This document shows positions 6,250 through 13,813 of a stretch of DNA of 14,469 nt, one piece after another. The notes under the pieces are model-generated. The model ran no database searches. It worked only from the letters and a program-made list of their open reading frames with translations, and was not told the DNA's origin. Numbering within the stretch: the stretch's first letter is position 1; each line of letters begins with the position of its first letter. The translations under genes were made by a program, and so were the position numbers. Source of the stretch: JBBITW01 sp037440525 (GTDB lineage Bacteria; Desulfobacterota; BSN033; UBA1163); assembly GCA_037440525.1 (NCBI GenBank), contig JBBITW010000091.1:1-14469 (forward strand), in the 5' to 3' direction.

Positions 6250-7803
6250 CTAAAAAATATTCTCTTTTTTTGTCCAGGATGGATACCATTTATAATATTC
6301 AAGTGGATTTGCCTTCCTTAGCCCCTCATAAGTGGCCTTCGCCAGTGCAATACCTCTTCTATCCCTGTAGAGCTTGATCAGTCCTTTCTTCTCGAGAGAG
6401 ATCAGTGATTCATCGAGTTTAGAATCATCCACATCGAAATAATTTTTCAAATCCTCTCTGCTCATGAATAGACCAGGATTTACCCGATAATCCTCTGCCA
6501 ATAATTTTAAGAGCCTATCCTCATCTATCTCTTTCTCTTTCTCAGGTGGTTCACTCATTGTAACAGGAACACCCAATTCTTTATGGATTTTTCGACAGGG
6601 CATTTTAAATTCTTCGGCCATCTGTCTGAGTGCTGTCCTGAATATTACAAGCCTGCAGGCTTCCATTGTGCCACCAGCAATATTCTCAACCTTAGAAACC
6701 TTCATTATTGCCTCGAGGGGATAGAATGGAGTTACCCCATCTCCTCCCATAACCTGAATGGCATCGAGGGAGGCCTGCATTGCCGCCTCACAGTTATAAA
6801 CCTTAGCTACATTTGACTCCAGTGTAATATCCCATCCCAGATCCCATAGGTAAGCAGTATAATAGGTCAATAGTCTTGCAATCTTGACCTTGCTTATCAG
6901 ATCTGCAATCTTGAATTGATTGTTTGTGAACTCAATCGTCGGCCTATCAAATTGTACTCTCCTCTGGGCATATGGAACAGTATTTCTCAGTAACTCACGC
7001 ATCCAGCCGAGAGTCTGTGCACATATAAGTGTCCTTTCGAAATTTAGACCTGCAGTCATAACCCTCCAGCCTTCACCTTCATTTCCAATGCGATTCTCTA
7101 AGGGGACTTCAACATCATCAAAATCAAGCACACCATTTTGAATATTATCAAAGCCCGAAATCTCATTTATCTTTTCAACTGAAAATCCCTTTGAACCTCT
7201 TTCAACAATAAATCCTGTAAGATGACGGTAACCCTTTCTGTCCTGAGGATCATCACTTGTTCTTGCATAGACCATGTAACGGTTGGCAACACCAGCAGAT
7301 ACTATGAATCTCTTTTTCCCCCGAAGGATATATCTATCACCCTCACGTCTTGCAGTAGTTTCAATAGCTGAAGCATCTGTCCCAACAAATGGTTCTGTGA
7401 TGACTATTGCCCCGATCTCCCCTTTGGCAATNNNNNNNNNNACCAGATTTGTGGCTTTGGCAATTTTATGTAAAAACCTTTTTTTCTGTTCCTCAGTCCC
7501 GAATTCAATGATCTGCCTGAGTCCTCCTAACATATTTCCCACAAATGCACGACCAGTTCCTGGCATGCGATTCAGGGCCTCCGCAGCAATGCAGGCACCT
7601 GTTGCACCAAGGCCCATTCCTCCATACTCCTTTGGAATGCCAACACCTGCATATCCCCTCTCGGCAATCTTTTGGAATATGTCCCATGGAAATTCCCTCA
7701 TCCACCTTGTCTCTTCATCCCTCGGCAAAATCTCTTTAGCAAATTCAATCATCTCCTTCTCAAATCTCTTATGCTCCTCCGTCCACCAAGGATATGCTTC
7801 CAT
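6250..7803 (-). CDS. Acyl-CoA dehydrogenase with C-terminal winged-helix-like domain; contains an assembly gap
   Basis: An FAD enzyme that forms an alpha,beta double bond in an acyl-CoA and passes electrons to an ETF. Residues 1-400 are a normal acyl-CoA dehydrogenase: TEPFVGTDA (136-144) and GKKRFIVSAG in the flavin/substrate region, then the helical C-domain. The usual base in the YEGT motif is missing (IAGGT, G377), but E256 in LNFER sits where isovaleryl- and long-chain-type enzymes keep their catalytic Glu, so activity is expected. Residues 401-517 are an extension. About 427-495 has the look of a winged helix: a first helix, SREDLKNYF, then a helix ending LISLEKKGLIKLYRD and a hairpin-like wing before KATYEGLRKA. 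Residues 121-124 come from ten Ns; the true protein is probably 11 residues shorter (about 506). The start is ATG 7803 with AGGAGG 6 bases upstream. It heads a pair with the synthetase. Confidence 0.93.
   Translation of the reverse strand: MEAYPWWTEEHKRFEKEMIEFAKEILPRDEETRWMREFPWDIFQKIAERGYAGVGIPKEYGGMGLGATGACIAAEALNRMPGTGRAFVGNMLGGLRQIIEFGTEEQKKRFLHKIAKATNLXXXXIAKGEIGAIVITEPFVGTDASAIETTARREGDRYILRGKKRFIVSAGVANRYMVYARTSDDPQDRKGYRHLTGFIVERGSKGFSVEKINEISGFDNIQNGVLDFDDVEVPLENRIGNEGEGWRVMTAGLNFERTLICAQTLGWMRELLRNTVPYAQRRVQFDRPTIEFTNNQFKIADLISKVKIARLLTYYTAYLWDLGWDITLESNVAKVYNCEAAMQASLDAIQVMGGDGVTPFYPLEAIMKVSKVENIAGGTMEACRLVIFRTALRQMAEEFKMPCRKIHKELGVPVTMSEPPEKEKEIDEDRLLKLLAEDYRVNPGLFMSREDLKNYFDVDDSKLDESLISLEKKGLIKLYRDRRGIALAKATYEGLRKANPLEYYKWYPSWTKKENIF
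7422..7464. other. Scaffold gap (10 N) flanked by a duplicated 10-mer; likely misjoin
   Basis: Bases 7432-7441 are N. The sequence CTTTGGCAAT ends the left side (7422-7431) and reappears on the right at 7455-7464. Removing 7432-7464 (33 bases, in frame) gives the protein stretch FLHKIAKGEIGAIVITEP, the expected acyl-CoA dehydrogenase consensus without insertion. The gap therefore looks like two contigs that really overlap by 10 bases, with 13 stray bases (7442-7454) at one contig end. Confidence 0.8.
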
Positions 7804-7989
7804 ATGTAGCCTCCTATTTCCAATTAAAAATCATCCCCAAAAATGGAAATTTGTATTTGGTTAAGGCTATGAAGCCCGTTTGGTTGGAGGTCAAAGGTTT
7901 AAAGTAAAGATTATAAAGAAAATTCACATAACCTTTGAACGAAACGGGCTTCGTTACCTTTACCATTAAACTTAAGATATTTTTAAAGA
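7804..7989 (-). promoter_or_regulatory. Structured leader upstream of the acyl-CoA dehydrogenase gene
   Basis: These 186 bases separate the flavoprotein stop codon from the dehydrogenase start, the longest gap in the minus-strand cluster. On the minus-strand transcript three structures are visible: a local hairpin AACGAA/TTCGTT (7955-7950 with 7943-7938); a long-range stem GAAGCCCGTTT/AAACGGGCTTC (7952-7942 with 7881-7871) plus an inner stem CAAAGGTT/AACCTTTG (7937-7930 with 7899-7892); and a 7-bp stem ATTTCCA/TGGAAAT (7850-7844 with 7822-7816) whose end abuts the AGGAGG at 7815-7810. The first two share bases and cannot form together. I recognise no known riboswitch class. It could be an attenuator, a processing site or a dispersed palindromic element. 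Confidence 0.5.
7871..7952. repeat. 82-base imperfect inverted repeat
   Basis: Outer arms are 11 bp and perfect (7871-7881 and 7942-7952). Inner arms are 8 bp and perfect (7892-7899 and 7930-7937). Internal loops of 10 and 4 bases and a 30-base AT-rich terminal loop make up the rest. Four further pairs (AAGG at 7863-7866 with CCTT at 7957-7960) flank it. No transposase gene or clear target-site duplication is visible. Confidence 0.75.
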
Positions 7990-9597
7990 TTATGGTCTTG
8001 ACCCTACAATCTTTGGACTCTCCCAATCTTTTATTTGTTTCATCCACTCTGCCCTCTCAACAAATTCGTCATGTGCTAAGGGAACAGGTGGATGGCAGAC
8101 CCAAAGAGGATCAAACTCATTTTTAATAGCCAAAAGCCACTTATGATAATTTGGTCCGTATGCTGGCCCTGTCAGGTATAGTGGTTGATGAGGACCAAGA
8201 AGGGCAGTATAAAAACGCTCCCGAATATTCATCTTCGATGTCTCAACATAGAAGTGGTCCACACCTGTTGTATCCTCATCCTGATCCCAATAGACCAAAA
8301 ACTCTGAATAACCCTGATGACCAAGCTCAAAACTCTGAAACCAACCTGGATCTCCATAATCAGGCATGAGGGGTGGTGTATACTTCCTCTTCAGCTCTGC
8401 ATAGCTATCTCCATGGACAATGGCATGTGTTAGACTCTCAATTACATAATCAACAGACATATAAGAACCACACATCAGCCACATACCAGCTGAATCGGCA
8501 TTCTTGATCCAGGACTCATCAGTAGGCTTTGTTGGCCTCGGAATACCACCCAACTCCTTCATTATATCATTCAACACATTCTCATCATATTTCATCTGCT
8601 CTTCAGATGTAAACCCGATGAGTAGCACCCTGATTATATGGAAATTTCGAATAGTATCCTCATTCTCCTTACCCCAGAGCTCCCAGAATTCCTCCTTACA
8701 CTCTGCCTTTGCAATAGCGCGCCAGAAGAGGGGAACCTTTGTTATTGCCCCTGCAATCTCTGCCTTCGCTATCTCAAACATTGCCTTTACCTGCGCCTCC
8801 TTGCTCGGCATCTGATAATTGATCCATTTGACCCTCTTATCTGGAAGCTGTAAGGCAGTATTTGGGGATATGCCTGTTGGAATCAAACGCTCGGGCTGGA
8901 AGGGAAGCAGCTTGACTGCCATTTTTGTTACAATACCAAGGCATCCCCTTAGACCTGTATAGCCTCTGAGGAGTCCTCTGAGATCAGGGCCAAAACCCTC
9001 GCCCCAGAATGGATCATCTCCCATAGCAAGGGAGCCCATCTTAACAAGTTCGCCATCAGGAAGAACAAGTTCTGTGCCGAGGATTCGACGATGAGGCAAT
9101 CCAATCCGATGGCTCAATGGAGACCATCCATCACCAATCAGATTTGCCACAACAGATGCCTGTGCTCCTCCTCCTCCAACTACAACATAGAAACCCCTCT
9201 TCAGTGACTCCTCCTGAAGCATTGAATATATAACCCCTGGTCCCACAACAGCATACAGATGCTTCTCATCAATCTCAAAATCGTTCATCCTCTTAAGATC
9301 TATCAACAGTTCATTTTCCACATGACAATGTGAACGAGGGCCATAGAATCCTGTGCTATAGGGGACATATGGAACCTTATAGCGATTACAAACCCTGACA
9401 ATCTTCTGAACCTCATCTGTTGTGCGTGGAAGTATCACAGCTCCAGGGATCTTTGTCATCACCCTTTCATAACCACAACCACACTCATATCCCCCTGGCC
9501 CACTCCGATAACCCTCACAGATGACAGGATCATCTGAAATGTACTCTGAACCTACTATAGACTCTAATGCACTGTAAGCCTCTTTTACAATTCCCAT
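7990..9597 (-). CDS. FAD-linked oxidoreductase, GlcD/PCMH-type (second flavoprotein of the trio)
   Basis: A 535-residue flavoprotein of the PCMH/vanillyl-alcohol-oxidase fold, the class that includes GlcD, D-lactate dehydrogenases and cresol methylhydroxylase. FAD-domain marks: PGAVILPRTTDEVQKIVRVC (51-70), PYVPYSTG (76-83), the glycine-rich GGGGAQASVVANLIGDG (141-157), LGTELVLPDGELVKMGS (173-189) and GPDLRGLLRGYTGLRG then CLGIVTK (203-225). The C-terminus ends FDPLWVCHPPVP instead of the FDP...NPG common in GlcD relatives, and the N-terminus has an unusual ECGCGYER (38-45). No covalent FAD attachment residue can be assigned. AGGAGGAG lies 4 bases before the ATG, 17 bases after the Fe-S gene. 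With the other flavoprotein and the Fe-S protein it probably forms a substrate-oxidising complex, perhaps on 2-hydroxy acids; the substrate is unknown. Confidence 0.9.
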   Translation of the reverse strand: MGIVKEAYSALESIVGSEYISDDPVICEGYRSGPGGYECGCGYERVMTKIPGAVILPRTTDEVQKIVRVCNRYKVPYVPYSTGFYGPRSHCHVENELLIDLKRMNDFEIDEKHLYAVVGPGVIYSMLQEESLKRGFYVVVGGGGAQASVVANLIGDGWSPLSHRIGLPHRRILGTELVLPDGELVKMGSLAMGDDPFWGEGFGPDLRGLLRGYTGLRGCLGIVTKMAVKLLPFQPERLIPTGISPNTALQLPDKRVKWINYQMPSKEAQVKAMFEIAKAEIAGAITKVPLFWRAIAKAECKEEFWELWGKENEDTIRNFHIIRVLLIGFTSEEQMKYDENVLNDIMKELGGIPRPTKPTDESWIKNADSAGMWLMCGSYMSVDYVIESLTHAIVHGDSYAELKRKYTPPLMPDYGDPGWFQSFELGHQGYSEFLVYWDQDEDTTGVDHFYVETSKMNIRERFYTALLGPHQPLYLTGPAYGPNYHKWLLAIKNEFDPLWVCHPPVPLAHDEFVERAEWMKQIKDWESPKIVGSRP

Positions 9598-9614
9598 AAC
9601 TCTCCTCCTTATAT

Positions 9615-10910
9615 CTATATTCCTAATGAAAGAAGAATAACCTCTGAGATGTCCATAACCTTAATGTTTCCTCCATCCTCTTTTGAAACCTGAGAAAAAT
9701 TACCCTTGCACCAGGGGCAGGATGATACGAGAACCTCAGCTCCCACCTCCTTCACCTCTTCAAAGCGATGCCTCGCTGAAAATGACGAAAGCTCAGGGAA
9801 TGCCTCTCTTGTTCCACGACCAGCACCACAACAAAATGCATTCTCCCTTATCCTCGGCATCTCAACAAAATTGACCCCTGGAATCGCATTAAGGATATTT
9901 CTCGGTTGAGCATATAACCCCTCTCGCCCCCTGCGCCTCTTAAGGGGAGGACTTACTGTTCCCATCCATCCCCTTTCACCACTCCAAGGCACCCATGCAT
10001 CACAGAGCCTGCTTATCCCGCAGGAGTCGTGGTAAGTCAATCTCATATCAACTGGTTTCTTAAGCTTTAGACTCCCTTTCTTTATCATATCATCTACAAA
10101 TTCAACAAGGTGGATGACCTTAAAACCCAGATCTGCTGTGGAAATATTAAGCATCTTCGGGTAATCAGCCTTCCACATCCTGTAACCCTCAGCACAACTT
10201 GTCAAAAGGACTTTTGCACCTGTCTGCCTTACCATATCAATGTTTCGACGGGCAAGCTCTCGTGCCTCCTCAACCATCCCCACCGAATAGAGGGTATTTC
10301 CACAACACCATTCATCTGGCATGAGCATAAAAGGCATCCCGGAGGCATTGAGAATCTTCGCAGTTGCCAGAGCAATCTCAGGATTTTTATAAGATGCTGA
10401 ACAGCCAACGAAATAAAGGATATCTGCCTTCTCTGAAATCTTGATCTTGTCTGTAAGCCATTTCTTCCTGCTTTGATGAGGGGAACCAAAATAGTTATGA
10501 TTATCCTTTATATTCTTTGCAATCTTCTTATGGGCAGGCATTGGACCAGCACCATCCTTCACAGCCCTTATCCTTAAGGCCTCAAGTGTCAGGCCAATCT
10601 CCAAATCAAGGTTCCTCTTACATCCCACATCACATGCACCACAAAGAGGATCAGCGTATATCACCTCGAGAAGCTTTGGATTCCATTTAAGCTTCCCCTC
10701 AACTAATGCTGTTCCAATCCTCATCTTTCCAAATGCTCCATAAGCGTCAAAGGGATTCCAGGTGTTACTCGGGCATCGGGTCGTGAATTTTGCACCAGGC
10801 ATATACGTATGCTCAACCCAGTAACATCCCTTACACTTTATACATCTACTCATATCATAGACAAAATTATTCAACTCAGTAACATCCAAACTCACCTGTT
10901 TCTGGCTCAT
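9615..10910 (-). CDS. Fe-S oxidoreductase subunit with two CCG domains (GlcF/HdrD-like)
   Basis: A 431-residue electron-transfer protein. The N-terminal ferredoxin-like part has CIKCKGC (Cys 23, 26, 29) then a delayed C46-P, and a second motif CGACDVGC (Cys 90, 93, 97) without the usual CP ending. Then come two cysteine-rich CCG domains: the first with C170, C202-C203 and C239, the second with C297, C360-C361, C398 and C401. Such domains bind Fe-S clusters in GlcF and heterodisulfide reductase-type subunits. Start choice: ATG 10910 lies 4 bases after AAGGAGGAG. The longer frame from 10931 starts upstream of that site, inside the preceding gene, and is less likely. It lies between two GlcD-type flavoprotein genes and probably takes electrons from both. 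The electron acceptor (quinone, ETF or other) cannot be told. Confidence 0.9.
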   Translation of the reverse strand: MSQKQVSLDVTELNNFVYDMSRCIKCKGCYWVEHTYMPGAKFTTRCPSNTWNPFDAYGAFGKMRIGTALVEGKLKWNPKLLEVIYADPLCGACDVGCKRNLDLEIGLTLEALRIRAVKDGAGPMPAHKKIAKNIKDNHNYFGSPHQSRKKWLTDKIKISEKADILYFVGCSASYKNPEIALATAKILNASGMPFMLMPDEWCCGNTLYSVGMVEEARELARRNIDMVRQTGAKVLLTSCAEGYRMWKADYPKMLNISTADLGFKVIHLVEFVDDMIKKGSLKLKKPVDMRLTYHDSCGISRLCDAWVPWSGERGWMGTVSPPLKRRRGREGLYAQPRNILNAIPGVNFVEMPRIRENAFCCGAGRGTREAFPELSSFSARHRFEEVKEVGAEVLVSSCPWCKGNFSQVSKEDGGNIKVMDISEVILLSLGI

Positions 10911-10914
10911 ATCT

Positions 10915-10923
10915 CTCCTCCTT
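10915..10923 (-). promoter_or_regulatory. Ribosome binding site deciding the Fe-S gene start
   Basis: AAGGAGGAG on the minus strand overlaps the stop codon of the upstream flavoprotein (10922-10924) and lies 4 bases before ATG 10910. It supports re-initiation at 10910 rather than at ATG 10931. Confidence 0.75.
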
Positions 10924-12382
10924 AAAAACATAGATTTCCAGGATTCATAATATTATTTGGATCAAATATCTTCTTAACCCTTCTAAGAACCATTGTATAG
11001 CTCGAAGCCCTTTCATAAACAAGTGGAGCCAGCTCTCCATAGGGTCTTGTAAAAAGGGCCCCTTCTCCCATCAATGCCTTTACTAAACTGAGATAAAGAC
11101 CTCTTATCCTCTCAACTTCCACTGAGCTATCAGGATCATAGAAGAAGTTAAACTCAAGATGGCAGGCACGATTGTGCTCTATTGGCTGAATGTAACCACC
11201 TATGTCCCTAATAGGATACTCATGCTGTGAAGCTATCACCTCAGCCAAATTTATAAATTTCTGAACCATTACTGGTCTTGTAATGAAAAAGAGACTCTGA
11301 CATGCCCCCTTGTAACGATTCTTCCAGTAAGGCAACCCCTTTGGCCATGGTTTACGAAGGAGAGGCAGGATCTTCTTCCAGAGACCAGGGAAATTCGGAA
11401 GATTGTCAACAAGGGAAATCTTTGGAAACTCATTCTTTAAAATCTCATTGAGTGCATTCTCCTCATAGGCAATCTTCTCGTCAGGCCGTCTTAGCAAACC
11501 ACTGATCACCAGAATCAATGTCCATGGTGGTAAGCTTTGACGGAGCCTCTCAAAATCTCCCAATCCATCCTCCGAAATCATTGACGAAAGGTTAATAGTA
11601 TTAAGCAGGAGACACTCCTGCCCAATCCTTCTTGGTAGAATCCTATGTAGAAACTCCATCGTATAGGGTATATCAGTTACAGGAGCAAAAAAGACCTTAT
11701 CCATTTTTGGAATCGACTCAATCTTAAAATTTGCCCATGTAACAACACCCATAGTCCCCTGTGCGCCCTGAATGAATCTGTAAAAATCTATACCTGGACC
11801 TGATGGATTAGCCCCCCTCGACTTAGAATCAGGATAACCTGTCACACTCGCAGAACCTGTTCTAAAAATCTCTCCTGTAGGCCAGACAACCTCCATACTC
11901 TGCAATGGTTCTCCATAGTCATAAACAGTATTTGTTGGAACCTCCCTTTCAAGATAATCTGTCAAAACAGATCTCTCAGGATGCGGAAGAAGTGGCATGA
12001 TCATCCTGAAACCCTTCTTCTCAAGTTCTTGAGTTACCTTTTCCCATGTTGCACCAGCCTCTATCCTGACCCTCCTGTTTGCCTCATCAACCTCCAGGAT
12101 CTGATCCATCCTCGAAAGGTCTAAAACCACACCCCCCTGTCTCGGAATCGAAGCCCCGTAAAAATGAACCTTTGAGCTCACGGGTACAACAGGTAAAAGA
12201 TACTCATTTGCGAGTCTAATCACTCCCGAAACCTCAGTTACGTTCTTTGGCCTCACCAGATAATTTGGCATCCCTGGAGGTGAAAGACTCTGGTCCTTAG
12301 AATATTGCCTAAGGACCTCAGGATTGTCTGAAAAATGCTCAGACCCAACAATCTCCAAAAGCTTCTCTCTCACACTCATCAT
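10922..12382 (-). CDS. FAD-linked oxidoreductase, GlcD-type (first flavoprotein of the trio)
   Basis: A 486-residue flavoprotein of the GlcD/D-lactate dehydrogenase class. The N-terminal FAD part includes YLVRPKNVTEVSGVIRLANE (41-60), LLPVVPVSS (62-70), GGVVLDLSRMDQILEVDE (83-100), EVVWPTGEIFRTGSA (164-178) and IQGAQGTMGVVTWA (204-217). The C-terminus KKIFDPNNIMNPGNLCF has the FDP...NPG ending typical of the family, unlike its paralogue at 7990-9597. Likely role: oxidation of a 2-hydroxy acid or similar substrate, with electrons passed to the Fe-S protein encoded next (11 bases downstream). Start choice: ATG 12382 lies 5 bases after AGGAGG; a TTG at 12385 is the longest-frame start but sits too close to that site. 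It is 84 bases downstream of dctM2. The substrate is unknown. Confidence 0.9.
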   Translation of the reverse strand: MMSVREKLLEIVGSEHFSDNPEVLRQYSKDQSLSPPGMPNYLVRPKNVTEVSGVIRLANEYLLPVVPVSSKVHFYGASIPRQGGVVLDLSRMDQILEVDEANRRVRIEAGATWEKVTQELEKKGFRMIMPLLPHPERSVLTDYLEREVPTNTVYDYGEPLQSMEVVWPTGEIFRTGSASVTGYPDSKSRGANPSGPGIDFYRFIQGAQGTMGVVTWANFKIESIPKMDKVFFAPVTDIPYTMEFLHRILPRRIGQECLLLNTINLSSMISEDGLGDFERLRQSLPPWTLILVISGLLRRPDEKIAYEENALNEILKNEFPKISLVDNLPNFPGLWKKILPLLRKPWPKGLPYWKNRYKGACQSLFFITRPVMVQKFINLAEVIASQHEYPIRDIGGYIQPIEHNRACHLEFNFFYDPDSSVEVERIRGLYLSLVKALMGEGALFTRPYGELAPLVYERASSYTMVLRRVKKIFDPNNIMNPGNLCF

Positions 12383-12466
12383 CAATTCCTCCTTTTTATG
12401 AAACTCGAAAAGGTCCCCTCTTTTGACCCTCTCGTTTTTTCCTTATATAATAAAAATTAATTCTCC

Positions 12467-13780
12467 TCAGCGTTTCATCAGATTTGGCAAAATGGTTACT
12501 ATATCCGGGAAGAGAATAAATATTGTGATTGCTACAAAATCCAATAAAATAAATGGGGTCACAGATTTATATACATCCATGGATGAGATTTCAGGTGGAA
12601 CAACTCCCTGCATAACAAAAAGGCATAGGCCAAATGGCGGAGACTTCATCCCCACTGACATATTAACCAGATAAAGCAATCCAAACCAGACTGGATCCCA
12701 TCCAAATGCCTTAACAATTGGTAAAAATATAGGAATTGTTACAAGCATAATGGCCATCTGTTCCATCAATGTCCCCAAAAAGAGTAATATCAACATCATC
12801 ACAGCAAGCACAGTGTAAGGAGGTAGTTTAAAATCCAGAATGAATTTTATCAAGCCCTGACTTGCTCCAGTATATGCCAGAATCTGTCCAAAGGCAGTTG
12901 CTCCAGTAAGGATCATAAACATCATAACCGATATTTGGAGGGAACCCTTAAAGGTCTCTATGACCACTTTCCATGTAAGTTTCTTGTAAAGGGCAACTAA
13001 TATGAAAGACATAACAGTCCCTATGGCGGCTGATTCTGTTGGGGTTGCAATCCCGAGAAGAATCACCCCGAGAACAACAACGATAATCACAAAAAATGGG
13101 AGTACATATTTTATCGTAAGGACAACCTTTTCAAAAAATGGGACACGCTTCGGTTCATAAGGTGGTGCCATTGATGGTTGTAATTTACACCTGACGAGAA
13201 TATAACCTGCATAAAGCCCTGCCATGATAAAACCTGGTAATAATCCTGATATCAGAAGCTTTCCAACCGATATATCTGCCAGAGAACCTAAAACAACTGC
13301 TAAGGCACTCGGTGGGATTATCATATCAAGGGAACCTGACATACAAGACCCTACAGCAATAGATTTGTGATAACCTCGACGAAGCATCTCTGGCAGCATT
13401 AATGTCCCAAGCATTGCTGTGCAGGCCATACTTGAACCACTTATACATGAGAATATGGTTGCAGCACCTATGGATATAATACATAACCTACCGCTTATAC
13501 GTGCCATCCATAGGTCGAGAACATCAATTGCCTTTACAAATACTCCAGAAAAGACAAGTATTTCCCCGAGCAGGATGAACAGAGGAATAGGTAGAAGGAC
13601 AAATGTACTGATGGAGGAAAAGATACTATGTATGAATTGGGACATCCCAATTCCGCCCCCCCAGAGGATATAGATGAATACAACATTTACAACCATAAAG
13701 GATAGAAATACAGGAAATCCAATGGCGAGTAAAATCAAAAATATTCCAATAATCAACGAAAACCACATCCACCATTCCAT
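12467..13780 (-). CDS. TRAP transporter large permease subunit, DctM family (second system)
   Basis: A 437-residue polytopic inner-membrane protein, the same length as dctM1. Motifs: SCISGSSMACTAMLG (111-125), GSLDMIIPPSAL (149-160), ATPTESAAIG (245-254), GTLMEQMAIMLVTIPIF (336-352) and SPPFGLCLF (380-388). Differences from dctM1 at the substrate-facing segments (CISGSS against GISGAA, LMEQMA against LMDPGG) suggest another ligand or a diverged copy. It starts 33 bases after the dctQ2 stop, with AGGAGG 8 bases upstream of the ATG. The flavoprotein trio follows 84 bases downstream, so this transporter probably feeds it. No binding-protein gene for it is in the window. Confidence 0.94.
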   Translation of the reverse strand: MEWWMWFSLIIGIFLILLAIGFPVFLSFMVVNVVFIYILWGGGIGMSQFIHSIFSSISTFVLLPIPLFILLGEILVFSGVFVKAIDVLDLWMARISGRLCIISIGAATIFSCISGSSMACTAMLGTLMLPEMLRRGYHKSIAVGSCMSGSLDMIIPPSALAVVLGSLADISVGKLLISGLLPGFIMAGLYAGYILVRCKLQPSMAPPYEPKRVPFFEKVVLTIKYVLPFFVIIVVVLGVILLGIATPTESAAIGTVMSFILVALYKKLTWKVVIETFKGSLQISVMMFMILTGATAFGQILAYTGASQGLIKFILDFKLPPYTVLAVMMLILLFLGTLMEQMAIMLVTIPIFLPIVKAFGWDPVWFGLLYLVNMSVGMKSPPFGLCLFVMQGVVPPEISSMDVYKSVTPFILLDFVAITIFILFPDIVTILPNLMKR

Positions 13781-13813
13781 CGATGGTTCCTCCTTTGGGA
13801 AGTTCGGTCTACC

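Noticed and set aside
7283..7864. Plus-strand open frame of 193 codons across the N gap
   Set aside because: It is antisense to the clear acyl-CoA dehydrogenase, passes through the gap, has no recognisable domain and no good ribosome binding site.
9915..10001. Basic, Pro/Arg-rich insertion in the second CCG domain of the Fe-S protein (SPPLKRRRGREG) that looked like a repeat inserted in frame
   Set aside because: From memory, relatives of this Fe-S subunit carry a similar W-x-G ... PP ... RRG ... G-Y-x-x-PR linker at the same place, so it is probably a family feature. An alignment would settle it.
12412..12428. GGTC/GACC hairpin between dctM2 and the first flavoprotein as a terminator
   Set aside because: A 4-bp stem with a 9-base loop and only four Ts after it is too weak to support a terminator call.
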